Part shown: positions 8,104 through 15,361 of the stretch, in pieces
Layout of the letters: every line of letters begins with the position of its first letter
Position numbering within the stretch: the stretch's first letter is position 1
Assembly: GCA_021299455.1 (NCBI GenBank)
Contig: JAJTGQ010000076.1
Span: 1 to 39,369 of the forward strand
Direction: 5' to 3'
Source: Flammeovirgaceae bacterium
Lineage (GTDB): Bacteria; Bacteroidota; Bacteroidia; Cytophagales; Cyclobacteriaceae
DNA: 39,369 bases
Notes under the pieces: generated by a model
Seen by the model: the letters and a program-made list of their open reading frames with translations, nothing else
What the model was told of the DNA's origin: nothing
Database searches by the model: none
Translations under genes and position numbers: made by a program

Positions 8104-8135
8104 CCGTCAGGTCTTCCGACCTGACGGTTTTTTTT
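8104..8135 (+). terminator. Palindromic element, copy 2; acts as terminator after the GIY-YIG gene
   Basis: CCGTCAGGTC (8104-8113), loop TTCC, GACCTGACGG (8118-8127), then eight T. It is 53 bases after the GIY-YIG stop and nearly identical to 6945-6976. Confidence 0.8.
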
Positions 8136-8280
8136 GTCATTTGACAATCCGTCATTGCGAGTGTCTGAGACGGAATATGAAATGGAACGAAGCATATCGC
8201 CATTGCGAACACCTGCGCAGGAAAGTGAGATGGCGTGAAGCGCGGCTGTTCAGCTAGGCATGAGATCCATCAGGTCTTTC
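8136..8280. other. Gene-free stretch with dispersed-repeat text
   Basis: GTCATTGCGA at 8152 and CCATTGCGAAC near 8199 echo 6905-6920. The segment between shows related halves (GAGTGTCTGAGACGGAA and GAACACCTGCGCAGGAA), as in dispersed REP-like intergenic repeats. No coding potential was seen. Confidence 0.45.
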
Positions 8281-8282
8281 TA

Positions 8283-8340
8283 TTTGTTTACAAAAACAAA
8301 CTTTTTTTAGCTGAGATTACTATGTAGATTTGTTAACAAA
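8283..8340 (+). promoter_or_regulatory. Promoter and paired palindromic operator-like sites of the toxin-antitoxin operon
   Basis: TAGATTTG at 8325-8332 is an exact TAnnTTTG -7 box, 17 bases before the toxin ATG at 8349. TTTGTTTACAAA (8283-8294) and the perfect palindrome TTTGTTAACAAA (8329-8340) differ at one base and start 46 bases apart. The second overlaps the -7 box and the expected start of transcription, the first lies upstream of the -33 region. This placement suits autorepression by the antitoxin or complex, as known for toxin-antitoxin operons; the binding itself is inferred. Confidence 0.6.
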
Positions 8341-8348
8341 GCTAATGC

Positions 8349-8624
8349 ATGATACGGTTTGAGTGGGATGTTGCAAAGGCAAGAACAAATTTAGCAAAGC
8401 ACAATGTCTCTTTCGAAGAGTCATGTATGGTATTTGCTGATGTAAATTCATTAACAATCGATGACCCGCAGCATTCTCAATCTGAAAAGAGAAGCATAAC
8501 GCTTGGATTGGCAAGTACCAGCAGATTATTGGTAGTTGTTCATACTGAAAGGAATGGGAAAATCAGAATAATAAGTGCGAGAAGAGCGTCAAAAAAAGAG
8601 AAAGAGCAATATGAAAAAAAATAG
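8349..8624 (+). CDS. brnT: BrnT family toxin (ribonuclease toxin of a type II TA pair)
   Basis: This 91-residue protein has the BrnT pattern in order: FEWD near the N-terminus, N-x-x-KH (residues about 15-20), VSFEE, a VFAD segment, D-x-x-HS-x-SEKR, LG, and the C-terminal RIISARRASKKEKEQYE. BrnT proteins have a RelE-like fold and cut RNA, inhibiting translation until neutralised by the partner antitoxin. Length is typical. The start at 8349 is chosen because it gives the canonical MIRFEWD beginning and lies just downstream of an exact -7 box. The antitoxin gene begins at 8611, overlapping the last 14 bases in another frame, which supports coupled translation. Confidence 0.9.
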   Translation: MIRFEWDVAKARTNLAKHNVSFEESCMVFADVNSLTIDDPQHSQSEKRSITLGLASTSRLLVVVHTERNGKIRIISARRASKKEKEQYEKK

Positions 8625-8817
8625 TAATCATAAATTAAAAGCCGAATACGACTTTAGTAAAGGAGTGCGTGGAAAATACGCTAAGAAGTTTCAAACCCAC
8701 ACCAATGTGATTGTTCTGGAGCCGGATGTATTGAAGAATTTTCCGGATTCTGAAACTGTTAACGAAACGTTGCGCACCCTAATTAAGCTAGCTAATCGAA
8801 AGAAAGTAGCCGCCTGA
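8611..8817 (+). CDS. Antitoxin partner of BrnT, not of the usual BrnA sequence type
   Basis: The gene overlaps the toxin by 14 bases and encodes 68 residues from ATG 8611. An ATG at 8575 in the same frame would extend it into the toxin, but it gives a low-complexity basic tail and is unlikely. A YDFSKGVRGKY segment (residues about 12-22) resembles the N-terminal region of antitoxins found with BrnT. The rest (NVIVLEPDVLKNFPDSETVN, then LRTLIKLA) looks like a short ribbon-helix-helix-type DNA-binding region rather than the IRLD-type BrnA end. It probably binds BrnT and represses its own operon through the palindromes at 8283-8340. Function is inferred from position and the conserved segment. 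Confidence 0.75.
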   Translation: MKKNSNHKLKAEYDFSKGVRGKYAKKFQTHTNVIVLEPDVLKNFPDSETVNETLRTLIKLANRKKVAA

Positions 8818-8832
8818 TATACAAAAAGCTAT

Positions 8833-9636
8833 TCAAAGCAACCACTCATCTTCCTTGTTCTGCAAAATGGCCGAAAAATCAGCGCGTGGAGGAACATCTA
8901 AAAAAGGATACGTAACTTTTGAAAGATAAAGCCCTTGCGGATGTGCGGGCTCAAAAATCGCTGGCGTTTCTTTAGTGATCAGGTAACTTTCAAATTCATC
9001 TACACTCAACTTGCCCTGCCCAATCACGAGTAACTTGCCCACAATGATGCGAATCATCTTCCCCAAAAAACGATCGGCTGAAATCTGAAAACGAAACCGA
9101 TCTCCCGAGGCATCGGCAACAAAGGAAGCCGCGGTCACTTTGCATACCGTAGTGCGATAGTCATTAGGCCGCTTGCAAAACGCCCGGTAGTCATCGTAGC
9201 GAGTCAACAACGTCACCGCTTGTTTCATCTTACCTACATTCAAATTTTTTTCCAGGTAGAGCGAGCTGAGCTGACTTAAAAACGGGTCTTTATAAGTGTG
9301 AATAAAATAATCGTACCTCCGCAGTGTAGCATCAAACCGCGCATGTTGATTTTCCTCCACCGGAATGATTTCAAACACGGCAATATCAGGCGGCAATAGC
9401 TTATTGATACGAAACACTAAATCATAGTCCCAACGCGTACTTATATCCGCGTGAAAAAAAAACTGGCTCGCGTGTACTTGTGCATCCGTGCGGCCGCAGC
9501 CCATCACGGTGATTGGCTCTTTGAATATTTGGCTCAGCGTGGTTTCAAAAACCTGCTGCACATTCTGTTCATCAGGCTGCCGTTGCCAGCCCCTGTAGAG
9601 AAACCCATTGAAACCGATATGAAAAAAATACCTCAC
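8833..9636 (-). CDS. truA: tRNA pseudouridine synthase A
   Basis: TruA isomerises uridines at positions 38-40 of the tRNA anticodon stem. The 267-residue product has the family signature GRTDAQVHA with the catalytic Asp at residue 51. It also has the FRF-x-I region near residue 183 and an R-F-LGKMIRI-VG motif around 190-200. Length is normal. It lies 4 bases after the dehydrogenase gene on the same strand, so the two probably share one transcript. The gene ends 16 bases from the convergent antitoxin gene, with no clear terminator between them. Confidence 0.95.
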   Translation of the reverse strand: MRYFFHIGFNGFLYRGWQRQPDEQNVQQVFETTLSQIFKEPITVMGCGRTDAQVHASQFFFHADISTRWDYDLVFRINKLLPPDIAVFEIIPVEENQHARFDATLRRYDYFIHTYKDPFLSQLSSLYLEKNLNVGKMKQAVTLLTRYDDYRAFCKRPNDYRTTVCKVTAASFVADASGDRFRFQISADRFLGKMIRIIVGKLLVIGQGKLSVDEFESYLITKETPAIFEPAHPQGLYLSKVTYPFLDVPPRADFSAILQNKEDEWLL

Positions 9637-9640
9637 TTGG

Positions 9641-10900
9641 TCATCTTACCAACTCCTTTAACGCAATCTCAAAAGAAGCCTGCGCTATTTTTGTCTTGGC
9701 AGCGTTCACCTTCTTCGTTTTTTCTAGTGCTTGCTTGATCACTTTCGAGATATCGCCAAAAACAGCAGCGTCATCCATCGCCACTTCGCTCTCCATGAAA
9801 TAAGCAAACACGCGCGCCATTCCACAGTTGGCAATAAAATCCGGAAGGATTGAAAATTTCTCATCAGCATACAACCCAGTAGGACCGAAGAAAATTTCCG
9901 GATCGGCAAATGGCACATTAGCACCACACGAAAAAACCTCTACTCCCGAGGCTATCATCCGATCGACTTGCTCCTTCGTGACCAGCCGCGAAGCCGCTGC
10001 CGGAATAAAAACCTCAAACTCTAAATCCCAGATCATTTTATTCACCGTTTCAAAGCTGAGCAACTGATCGGTGACCAGTTGGTTTCCTTTTCGGTCTACC
10101 ACTAACTGACAAATCTCTTCGTGGGTAAATCCTTTTTGATTGATCAGTCCACCTTCACGCGTCAGGATGCCCACAATTTTTGCGCCCTGCTGAGACAAAT
10201 AAAATCCGGCTGCCGCACCTACGTTGCCCCACCCCTGCACCACTACACGCTTGCCCTCCGCAACATTTGTGGAGGAGGCTTTGCCCTTTCTATTTTCGCC
10301 CCAGAGTTCATAATAATGCTTTACCGCTTCAGCAACACCATAGCCCGTGCACATATCAGCCACGGTATACTTTTTTGCCAGCGAAGGCGTATACTTTTCA
10401 TCTTCTATTACCTTCACCACACCTTGTCTTAACTGACCAATGCGATTTACTTTCTGCGGCTCAGTTGGTTTATAATGCCCTGTAAAGACGCCTTCTTGCG
10501 GATGCCAGATGCCTACATCTTCTGTGTGGGGTATTACTTCATGAATCTCGTCCACATTCATATCGCCACCTGTGCCATAATAGTATTTTAGCAAAGGCAT
10601 CACAGCCGTGTACCACCGATGCAACACTCCCGCTTTGCGCGGATCGTTGGGGTTGAAGTTGATTCCCGATTTCGCACCTCCAATGGGTGGACCGCTTACC
10701 GTGAACTTTACTTCCATCGTTTTAGCCAGCGATTCTACTTCACGCTTGTCAAGACCCATGCGCATCCTCGTGCCTCCTCCGGCCGCGCCACCGCGCAACG
10801 AATTGATGACTACCCAGCCTTCGGCTTCTGTCTCAGAATCTTTCCATTCAAATACAATCTCGGGGCGTTTGTTTTCAAACTTTTGCAGCAGCTCTTTCAT
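9641..10900 (-). CDS. Glu/Leu/Phe/Val dehydrogenase family protein (glutamate dehydrogenase-like)
   Basis: This cytosolic amino-acid dehydrogenase of 419 residues interconverts an L-amino acid and its 2-oxo acid with NAD(P). Visible features are the Gly-rich RGGAAGGGTRMRMG, the substrate/catalytic Lys in PIGGAKSGINFNP (K77 from the chosen start), the GGDMNVDE segment in the position of the catalytic Asp loop, and the dinucleotide-binding QGWGNVGAAAG. Substrate choice cannot be read from sequence; glutamate is only the default. An in-frame ATG at 10966 would add 22 residues unlike the family. The start at 10900 begins MKELLQKFENKRPE and lies 22 bases after an exact -7 box (10930-10923), which would otherwise be inside the gene. 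It is divergent from coaX. Confidence 0.85.
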   Translation of the reverse strand: MKELLQKFENKRPEIVFEWKDSETEAEGWVVINSLRGGAAGGGTRMRMGLDKREVESLAKTMEVKFTVSGPPIGGAKSGINFNPNDPRKAGVLHRWYTAVMPLLKYYYGTGGDMNVDEIHEVIPHTEDVGIWHPQEGVFTGHYKPTEPQKVNRIGQLRQGVVKVIEDEKYTPSLAKKYTVADMCTGYGVAEAVKHYYELWGENRKGKASSTNVAEGKRVVVQGWGNVGAAAGFYLSQQGAKIVGILTREGGLINQKGFTHEEICQLVVDRKGNQLVTDQLLSFETVNKMIWDLEFEVFIPAAASRLVTKEQVDRMIASGVEVFSCGANVPFADPEIFFGPTGLYADEKFSILPDFIANCGMARVFAYFMESEVAMDDAAVFGDISKVIKQALEKTKKVNAAKTKIAQASFEIALKELVR

Positions 10901-10922
10901 CGTAGGGTAACTAGTTGGAGCG

Positions 10923-10930
10923 CAAATATA
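10923..10930 (-). promoter_or_regulatory. -7 box for the dehydrogenase/truA operon
   Basis: On the minus strand this reads TATATTTG, an exact TAnnTTTG. It is placed to start a transcript just before the ATG at 10900 and argues against the longer ORF from 10966. No clear TTG at the -33 position was found. Confidence 0.5.
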
Positions 10931-10998
10931 AGGTATACCACGGCACGTGGCATAAACGTGCGTCATGCCATTTTGTGCGGGGATCCATGGCGATTGGC

Positions 10999-11006
10999 TA
11001 GCTTTG
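10999..11006 (+). promoter_or_regulatory. -7 box for coaX
   Basis: TAGCTTTG is an exact TAnnTTTG; a TTTG lies at 10972-10975 but the 23-base spacing is long. The box is 17 bases before the TTG start at 11024 and supports it. Confidence 0.5.
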
Positions 11007-11023
11007 TAAAAACGAAAAGCATC

Positions 11024-11737
11024 TTGAATTTAGTTATCGATTTTGGCAATACGCTGATCAAAACGGCCTGCTTTGAGCAAGAAAGCTTGTTGAAAAAAAA
11101 CATTTTTAACAATGCAGAAGAGCTCCAGACGGCATTTGCCAATACAGTATTTGAAAATATTTTAGTCAGCACGGTAAATAAAACGGCAGAAGAAGCAGTG
11201 AAAAGACTCCAAGTGTCCGGCAAGAAGTGGGTTCTGCATCATCAGCTCCCCTTGCCTATCCAAATTTTATACGCCACCCCTGAGACACTAGGTGTTGATC
11301 GCATAGCGGCAGCGTGTGGAGCGCTCTCCATTTTTCCGGGCAAGAATTGTCTGGTCATTGATGCCGGCACCTGTATCAACTATGAGTACATTGATGAGAA
11401 GGCCAACTATCACGGTGGAGCCATTTCACCCGGCAAAGAAATGCGATTTAAAGCCATGCATACGTTTACCGCGCGTCTGCCGTTAGTGACATGGAATAAC
11501 ACAGTGGAATTAATAGGAAATAGTACCGAAAGCTGCCTGCAAAGTGGTGTCTTAAACGGCATCATCGGTGAAATTAATGGTATGATTGAACAGTACGCCA
11601 ACAAATTTCCGGAATTGAAGGTCATTCTTTGTGGGGGTGACGCTCCATTTTTTGAAAACCAACTGAAACGCACCATATTTGCATCCCCCGATTTGGTTTT
11701 GATGGGCTTGAACAGGATTTTACGCTACAATGCTTGA
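11024..11737 (+). CDS. coaX: Type III pantothenate kinase
   Basis: CoaX phosphorylates pantothenate in the first step of coenzyme A synthesis. From the TTG at 11024 the protein is 237 residues and begins with the family's usual LVIDFGNT phosphate-binding motif followed by K-x-A. GVDRIAAACGA, LVIDAGTCINYEYID and GGAISPG follow in the expected order and supply the catalytic Asp and the nucleotide and pantothenate sites. The frame stays open upstream to 10619, but that extension overlaps the divergent dehydrogenase gene and the -7 box, and CoaX proteins have no such extension. The last 8 bases overlap the next gene. Confidence 0.9.
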   Translation: MNLVIDFGNTLIKTACFEQESLLKKNIFNNAEELQTAFANTVFENILVSTVNKTAEEAVKRLQVSGKKWVLHHQLPLPIQILYATPETLGVDRIAAACGALSIFPGKNCLVIDAGTCINYEYIDEKANYHGGAISPGKEMRFKAMHTFTARLPLVTWNNTVELIGNSTESCLQSGVLNGIIGEINGMIEQYANKFPELKVILCGGDAPFFENQLKRTIFASPDLVLMGLNRILRYNA

Positions 11738-12998
11738 TAAAAAAGGAATTTTCCTTGTCGTTTTACTGGTAAGTCTCTTCCAATTAGCCAATGGCCAGGT
11801 TGCAAATAGCCCTTTTTCGTCCTTTGGAATAGGGGATTTGTACGGCAACTCTTTGGCTCAAAATCAAGGCATGGGCGGAATTGGCATTAGTAACCCAAGC
11901 TCGTGGTATGTCAATAATCAAAATCCGGCTCTGTTGATCAATAATTATGTCACTACTTTTCACGGAGGCATGATGATCGAAAACAGAACCATCAAAGACG
12001 GTACTTCTTCGCTACAAAACACCAATGGCAACCTCAACTATTTGGTTATGGCGTTCCCCATCAAACCAGGGCGCTGGACAACCTCAATAGGGCTAACCCC
12101 ATACTCGGGCGTGAATTACAAGTTAACTGTGATCAGGCCGGTAGAAGGAAGTCTAACAAGTACTGATACAAGAACGGAAAGTGGCACTGGTGGAATTAAC
12201 CAGCTTTCCTGGGCAAATGGAATAAAAATCAACAAATATGCAGCCGTGGGTGTGCGTGCCAACTACCTGTTTAGCTCCATCATTACTCAACAGCAAGCAA
12301 GGCTGCCACAAACGCTCTACACGCCATTCTTAGAAGAGCGAAATTTTGTTAGCGATTTTAGCTTCTCGACTGGTCTATATTTGCATAAAGATTCCATTTC
12401 GAAAAAAAATTACCAACTCAACTTTGGCGTGATTTACGATCTGCAAACCACCGTGGGAACGCGTAGAACAGTTAGATTTGACAACCGTTCTGCTATCAAT
12501 GGAAGTATAATTGACTCTGTTACTCTAGTGAATAATGAACCCAGCTCAATTGTATTGCCACAAACATTCGGAATTGGAGTTTCTTTTGGACGCCCCACCC
12601 GCTGGATGGTGGGTGCGGATGTCTCCTATCTTGATTATCAACAATTCAAAGGATTTCCTGGGCAAGAGATCGATACACGAACAGGAGTAAAATCGGCCTT
12701 TGGCCTTGAAATAATGCCAGACCAAACAGGTGTTAGCAGCTACTTGAGGCGAATGACCTATCGGGCAGGATTAAGCTACGATCAGTATCCTTATTTGGTG
12801 GCCGGTAACCAAGTAAACGATTTTGGTGTTAATTTTGGCGTTTCGTTGCCAGTAGCTCGAATTTCAACTATTGATTTTTCGGTCAAAATTGGCAGCAGAG
12901 GCAGTATTGTAAAGAACACAATCGAAGAGAACTATTTTAAAATCTATCTTGGCATGACTTTTAATGATAATTGGTTCATTAAGAGAAAATTTGATTAA
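11730..12998 (+). CDS. Outer-membrane beta-barrel protein
   Basis: This 422-residue protein has a signal peptide (about 1-22, ending ANGQ) followed by NSPFSSFGIGDLYG, a start seen in Bacteroidota barrel proteins. Next come many alternating amphipathic strands with aromatic girdles, and a final strand ending in aromatic/charged residues. The family overlaps loosely with FadL/OmpP1-like transporters, but a ligand cannot be named. It starts inside the end of coaX (8-base overlap) and is followed after 11 bases by a secreted TPR protein, so the genes are probably co-transcribed. Confidence 0.75.
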   Translation: MLDKKGIFLVVLLVSLFQLANGQVANSPFSSFGIGDLYGNSLAQNQGMGGIGISNPSSWYVNNQNPALLINNYVTTFHGGMMIENRTIKDGTSSLQNTNGNLNYLVMAFPIKPGRWTTSIGLTPYSGVNYKLTVIRPVEGSLTSTDTRTESGTGGINQLSWANGIKINKYAAVGVRANYLFSSIITQQQARLPQTLYTPFLEERNFVSDFSFSTGLYLHKDSISKKNYQLNFGVIYDLQTTVGTRRTVRFDNRSAINGSIIDSVTLVNNEPSSIVLPQTFGIGVSFGRPTRWMVGADVSYLDYQQFKGFPGQEIDTRTGVKSAFGLEIMPDQTGVSSYLRRMTYRAGLSYDQYPYLVAGNQVNDFGVNFGVSLPVARISTIDFSVKIGSRGSIVKNTIEENYFKIYLGMTFNDNWFIKRKFD

Positions 12999-13009
12999 CT
13001 CTAAAAACG

Positions 13010-14377
13010 ATGACGAACATGAATTGGAATTTCAAAAAAGCAGGTTTTGCGTTGACTCTGTTGGCAATCACCTCCCTGACAGCTTGGTCACAGTGCAAGG
13101 AATTAAAATGGCCTGAAAACAAACAAAAAGCAGAAGAGTGTGTCGCTATTTTTGGTGACGCGGTGAAGCAACAAAATTTTCGTGCTGCCACTTCTTCCAT
13201 TCAATGGATGTTAACCAATGCCCCAAACTGGAATACTAAATTGTATGTGGACGCTGCAACAGCTTATGATGGCCTAGCGAGTAAAGAAGCAGATGCCGCC
13301 AAAAAGAAAGTTTTGATAGACTCCCTGATGTTGATTTACGACATGCGTATCCAGAATTGCGGTGACGAAGTGAACGTATTGAATCGCAAAGCCGCGTCAA
13401 GCGCGAAATACAATATCAATAACAAAGAAAAGTCAGCTGAGTTGTTGACCATGTTTGACCGCGTGTATGAAATCAGCGGCAATAATGTTAATGACAATAA
13501 TCTGGAGGCCTATATGTCTGTGATCTTCGCCAACTTTATCACACAAAAGCCTTTGCCTCCTGCTCAAAAAACACTTACTGAAGACCTGATTCTTTCGCGC
13601 TATGATAAATTGATTGGAGTGATCGAAGCTAAAATCAAAAAGGCTGAATCAGAGAACAAAGTGGGAGATGTGGAGAAATACAAAAAAATAAAGATCAACG
13701 TTGACGATAAACTATCGAAAATGGTGACCATCAACTGCGCCTTCGTAAAGAAAAACTACGAGCCTCGCTTTAAACAAAATCCAAGTGATATAGGGATGGC
13801 AAAAAAGATTTTCCAGTACATGTTAAATGACAAGTGCACGGACGATCCTCTTTGGCTTGAAGCTACTGAAGTGGTACATAAAGCCACTCCTGATTTCGCG
13901 CTTGCTAAAGTATTGGGTTCAAAATACCTGCAGTTAAAAAACTTTGACAAAGCACTACCTTTGTTGAACGAAGCGTTAACACTAGCTGCTACCCCGGCAG
14001 ACAAAGCCGAGATCAATATTTTGCTAGGCGACAACGCAAACATCAACAAGGACAAATCTGCTGCTCGCGACTATTACAGAAAGGCCATTGCTGCCGACCC
14101 TGCTAACAAAGATGGGTATGAAAAAATAGGAGACTTGTATTACTTCTCTTTTCAAGAGTGTTCGAAAAAATCAAGCTTGGCTGAGGATCGGTTAGTATAC
14201 ATTGCTGCCTTTGACATGTACCTTAAAGCGGGCAATCAGCAAAAGATGAATTCTACTCGTGCACAGTTCCCTTCTGTTACCGAGCTTTTTGAATTGAACT
14301 GGAAAGAAGGTGAGAGCAAAAAAATAACCTGCTGGGTGGGCGAAACAGTTACGCTTCGCACCCGCGGAAAAGAATAA
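13010..14377 (+). CDS. Secreted/periplasmic TPR-containing protein
   Basis: 455 residues with a signal peptide (about 1-28, ending AWSQ). The N-terminal half is helical and Lys-rich. Clear tetratricopeptide repeats occur around residues 300-375, including YLQLKNFDKALPLLNEAL and ARDYYRKAIAADPANKDGY. Cys residues recur through the protein (for example CKEL, QNCGDE, INCAFV, KCTDD, QECSKK and a C-terminal TCWVG), which suits an oxidising compartment. A second ATG nine bases downstream is an alternative start. It probably works with the preceding barrel in envelope assembly; this is inference from position. A perfect hairpin terminator follows. Confidence 0.8.
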   Translation: MTNMNWNFKKAGFALTLLAITSLTAWSQCKELKWPENKQKAEECVAIFGDAVKQQNFRAATSSIQWMLTNAPNWNTKLYVDAATAYDGLASKEADAAKKKVLIDSLMLIYDMRIQNCGDEVNVLNRKAASSAKYNINNKEKSAELLTMFDRVYEISGNNVNDNNLEAYMSVIFANFITQKPLPPAQKTLTEDLILSRYDKLIGVIEAKIKKAESENKVGDVEKYKKIKINVDDKLSKMVTINCAFVKKNYEPRFKQNPSDIGMAKKIFQYMLNDKCTDDPLWLEATEVVHKATPDFALAKVLGSKYLQLKNFDKALPLLNEALTLAATPADKAEINILLGDNANINKDKSAARDYYRKAIAADPANKDGYEKIGDLYYFSFQECSKKSSLAEDRLVYIAAFDMYLKAGNQQKMNSTRAQFPSVTELFELNWKEGESKKITCWVGETVTLRTRGKE

Positions 14378-14398
14378 AAGACGGCACAAAAAATGTAT

Positions 14399-14432
14399 GA
14401 AGGCTGACTGTAAAGTCAGCCTTCTTCTTTTT
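14399..14432 (+). terminator. Intrinsic terminator between the TPR gene and lptC
   Basis: GAAGGCTGACT (14399-14409), loop GTAA, AGTCAGCCTTC (14414-14424), then a T-rich run. The perfect 11-bp stem ends only 16 bases before the lptC ATG. Confidence 0.85.
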
Positions 14433-14440
14433 ACTTCAAC

Positions 14441-15013
14441 ATGACAGCCTTTCGCAACATTGTTTTTCCATCTTGTTTTGGTTCATACACCAAGTGGTTT
14501 GCCATTTGTTTGCTTTCGATTAGTCTGTTTAGTGGTTGCCAAACCAAGGAAACGGTAAAACCTGTCATTTATGAAGGTCCCCTTCGCGAGGCCGAAAACA
14601 TTCTGATGAACTACACCGAGAATGATCGGATGAAGGCGATCTTAAAAGCAAAAAAGATATTCGACTACCAAAATGGTGACCAGGAATTTCCAGAGGGGAT
14701 CTACCTGGAATTCTTTGACAAAACGGGTAAACTTACCTCCACCCTTCGCGCCAATACCGCTTTCTATTTTAAAGGTGAAAACCGGTGGCGCGGAAGAGGG
14801 AATGTAATTGTAAAAAATATTGAAAAAGGCCAACAGCTAAATACGGAAGAGTTGTTTTGGAAGCCAGACACAAAGAAAATTTTTACCGAAAAATTTGTGA
14901 CCATTACCGATGAGCACGATGTGCTTTACGGCACTGGACTGGATGCTTTTGAAGATATGTCCACCTACACGATCAAGAATCCAACCGGCACTATCGAAGT
15001 GAAAGACAATTAG
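14441..15013 (+). CDS. lptC: LPS export ABC transporter periplasmic component LptC
   Basis: LptC links the LptB2FG transporter to the periplasmic bridge that carries lipopolysaccharide to the outer membrane. The 190-residue protein has a lipoprotein signal (LFSGC, Cys33). A beta-jellyroll-type region follows, with characteristic segments for Bacteroidota LptC: YEGPLREAENI, FPEGIYLEFFD, LRANTAFYF, N-V-IVKN, LNTEELFW and FVTITDEHDVLYGTGL. Lipidation replaces the membrane helix of enterobacterial LptC, as is usual in this phylum. It starts 8 bases after the T-run of a strong terminator. Confidence 0.9.
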   Translation: MTAFRNIVFPSCFGSYTKWFAICLLSISLFSGCQTKETVKPVIYEGPLREAENILMNYTENDRMKAILKAKKIFDYQNGDQEFPEGIYLEFFDKTGKLTSTLRANTAFYFKGENRWRGRGNVIVKNIEKGQQLNTEELFWKPDTKKIFTEKFVTITDEHDVLYGTGLDAFEDMSTYTIKNPTGTIEVKDN

Positions 15014-15014
15014 T

Positions 15015-15184
15015 GAATTGTCGATGGTCAATTGTCGATTGACGTTAGCTCCTCGCTTAACGAATCCTTTTATCTGACAAGTCCAAGCATAAACAAGTGC
15101 TTTTGACTTACCCAAACTATAAAAGTGGATCGAAAACATAATTGACCATGGACAATCGACTATGAACTATCGACTATGGACTAT
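15015..15184. repeat. Dispersed GTCGAT/CGACTATGRACTAT repeats between lptC and the next gene
   Basis: ATGGTCAATT near 15024-15033 is inverted as AATTGACCAT at 15140-15149. CGACTATGAACTAT (15157-15170) is followed directly by CGACTATGGACTAT (15171-15184), a tandem 14-mer with one change. This kind of low-complexity GTCGATAGTCCATAG text is common between genes in Bacteroidota. It flanks the -7 box at 15189. Confidence 0.6.
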
Positions 15185-15188
15185 TTTG

Positions 15189-15196
15189 TATCTTTG
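15189..15196 (+). promoter_or_regulatory. -7 box of the small membrane protein operon
   Basis: TATCTTTG, an exact TAnnTTTG, ends 6 bases before the ATG at 15203. A transcript from here would be leaderless or nearly so, and it excludes the in-frame ATG at 15176. Confidence 0.5.
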
Positions 15197-15202
15197 CCAG
15201 GC

Positions 15203-15358
15203 ATGAAATTAATTGATATCGCGCTCCTTTCTCTGGCGGCCGGGTTTGTAATTATTGGCATTTATGAAGTAATGACACTTGGTTTGGGTCAAGCTTATTG
15301 GGCAATCATGCTCGCCTTTGGTTTCTTTTTCATCTACACCTATCGCAAAAAGAAGTAG
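15203..15358 (+). CDS. Small two-helix membrane protein (51 aa)
   Basis: Two hydrophobic helices (about residues 4-22 and 28-45) are followed by a basic tail, YRKKK. This topology is often seen in small inner-membrane accessory proteins. The start at 15203 is preferred over ATG 15176 because the latter precedes the -7 box at 15189. It ends 3 bases before the CNNM/CBS gene, so the two are almost certainly translated from one message. No family name is recognised. Confidence 0.7.
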   Translation: MKLIDIALLSLAAGFVIIGIYEVMTLGLGQAYWAIMLAFGFFFIYTYRKKK

Positions 15359-15361
15359 CGG

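Noticed and set aside
10121-10910. Several plus-strand ORFs of about 100 codons
   Set aside because: All are antisense to the well-supported dehydrogenase gene.
10619-11023. N-terminal extension of the CoaX frame by 135 codons
   Set aside because: It is antisense to the dehydrogenase gene, precedes the -7 box at 10999, and CoaX begins at the LVIDFGNT motif.
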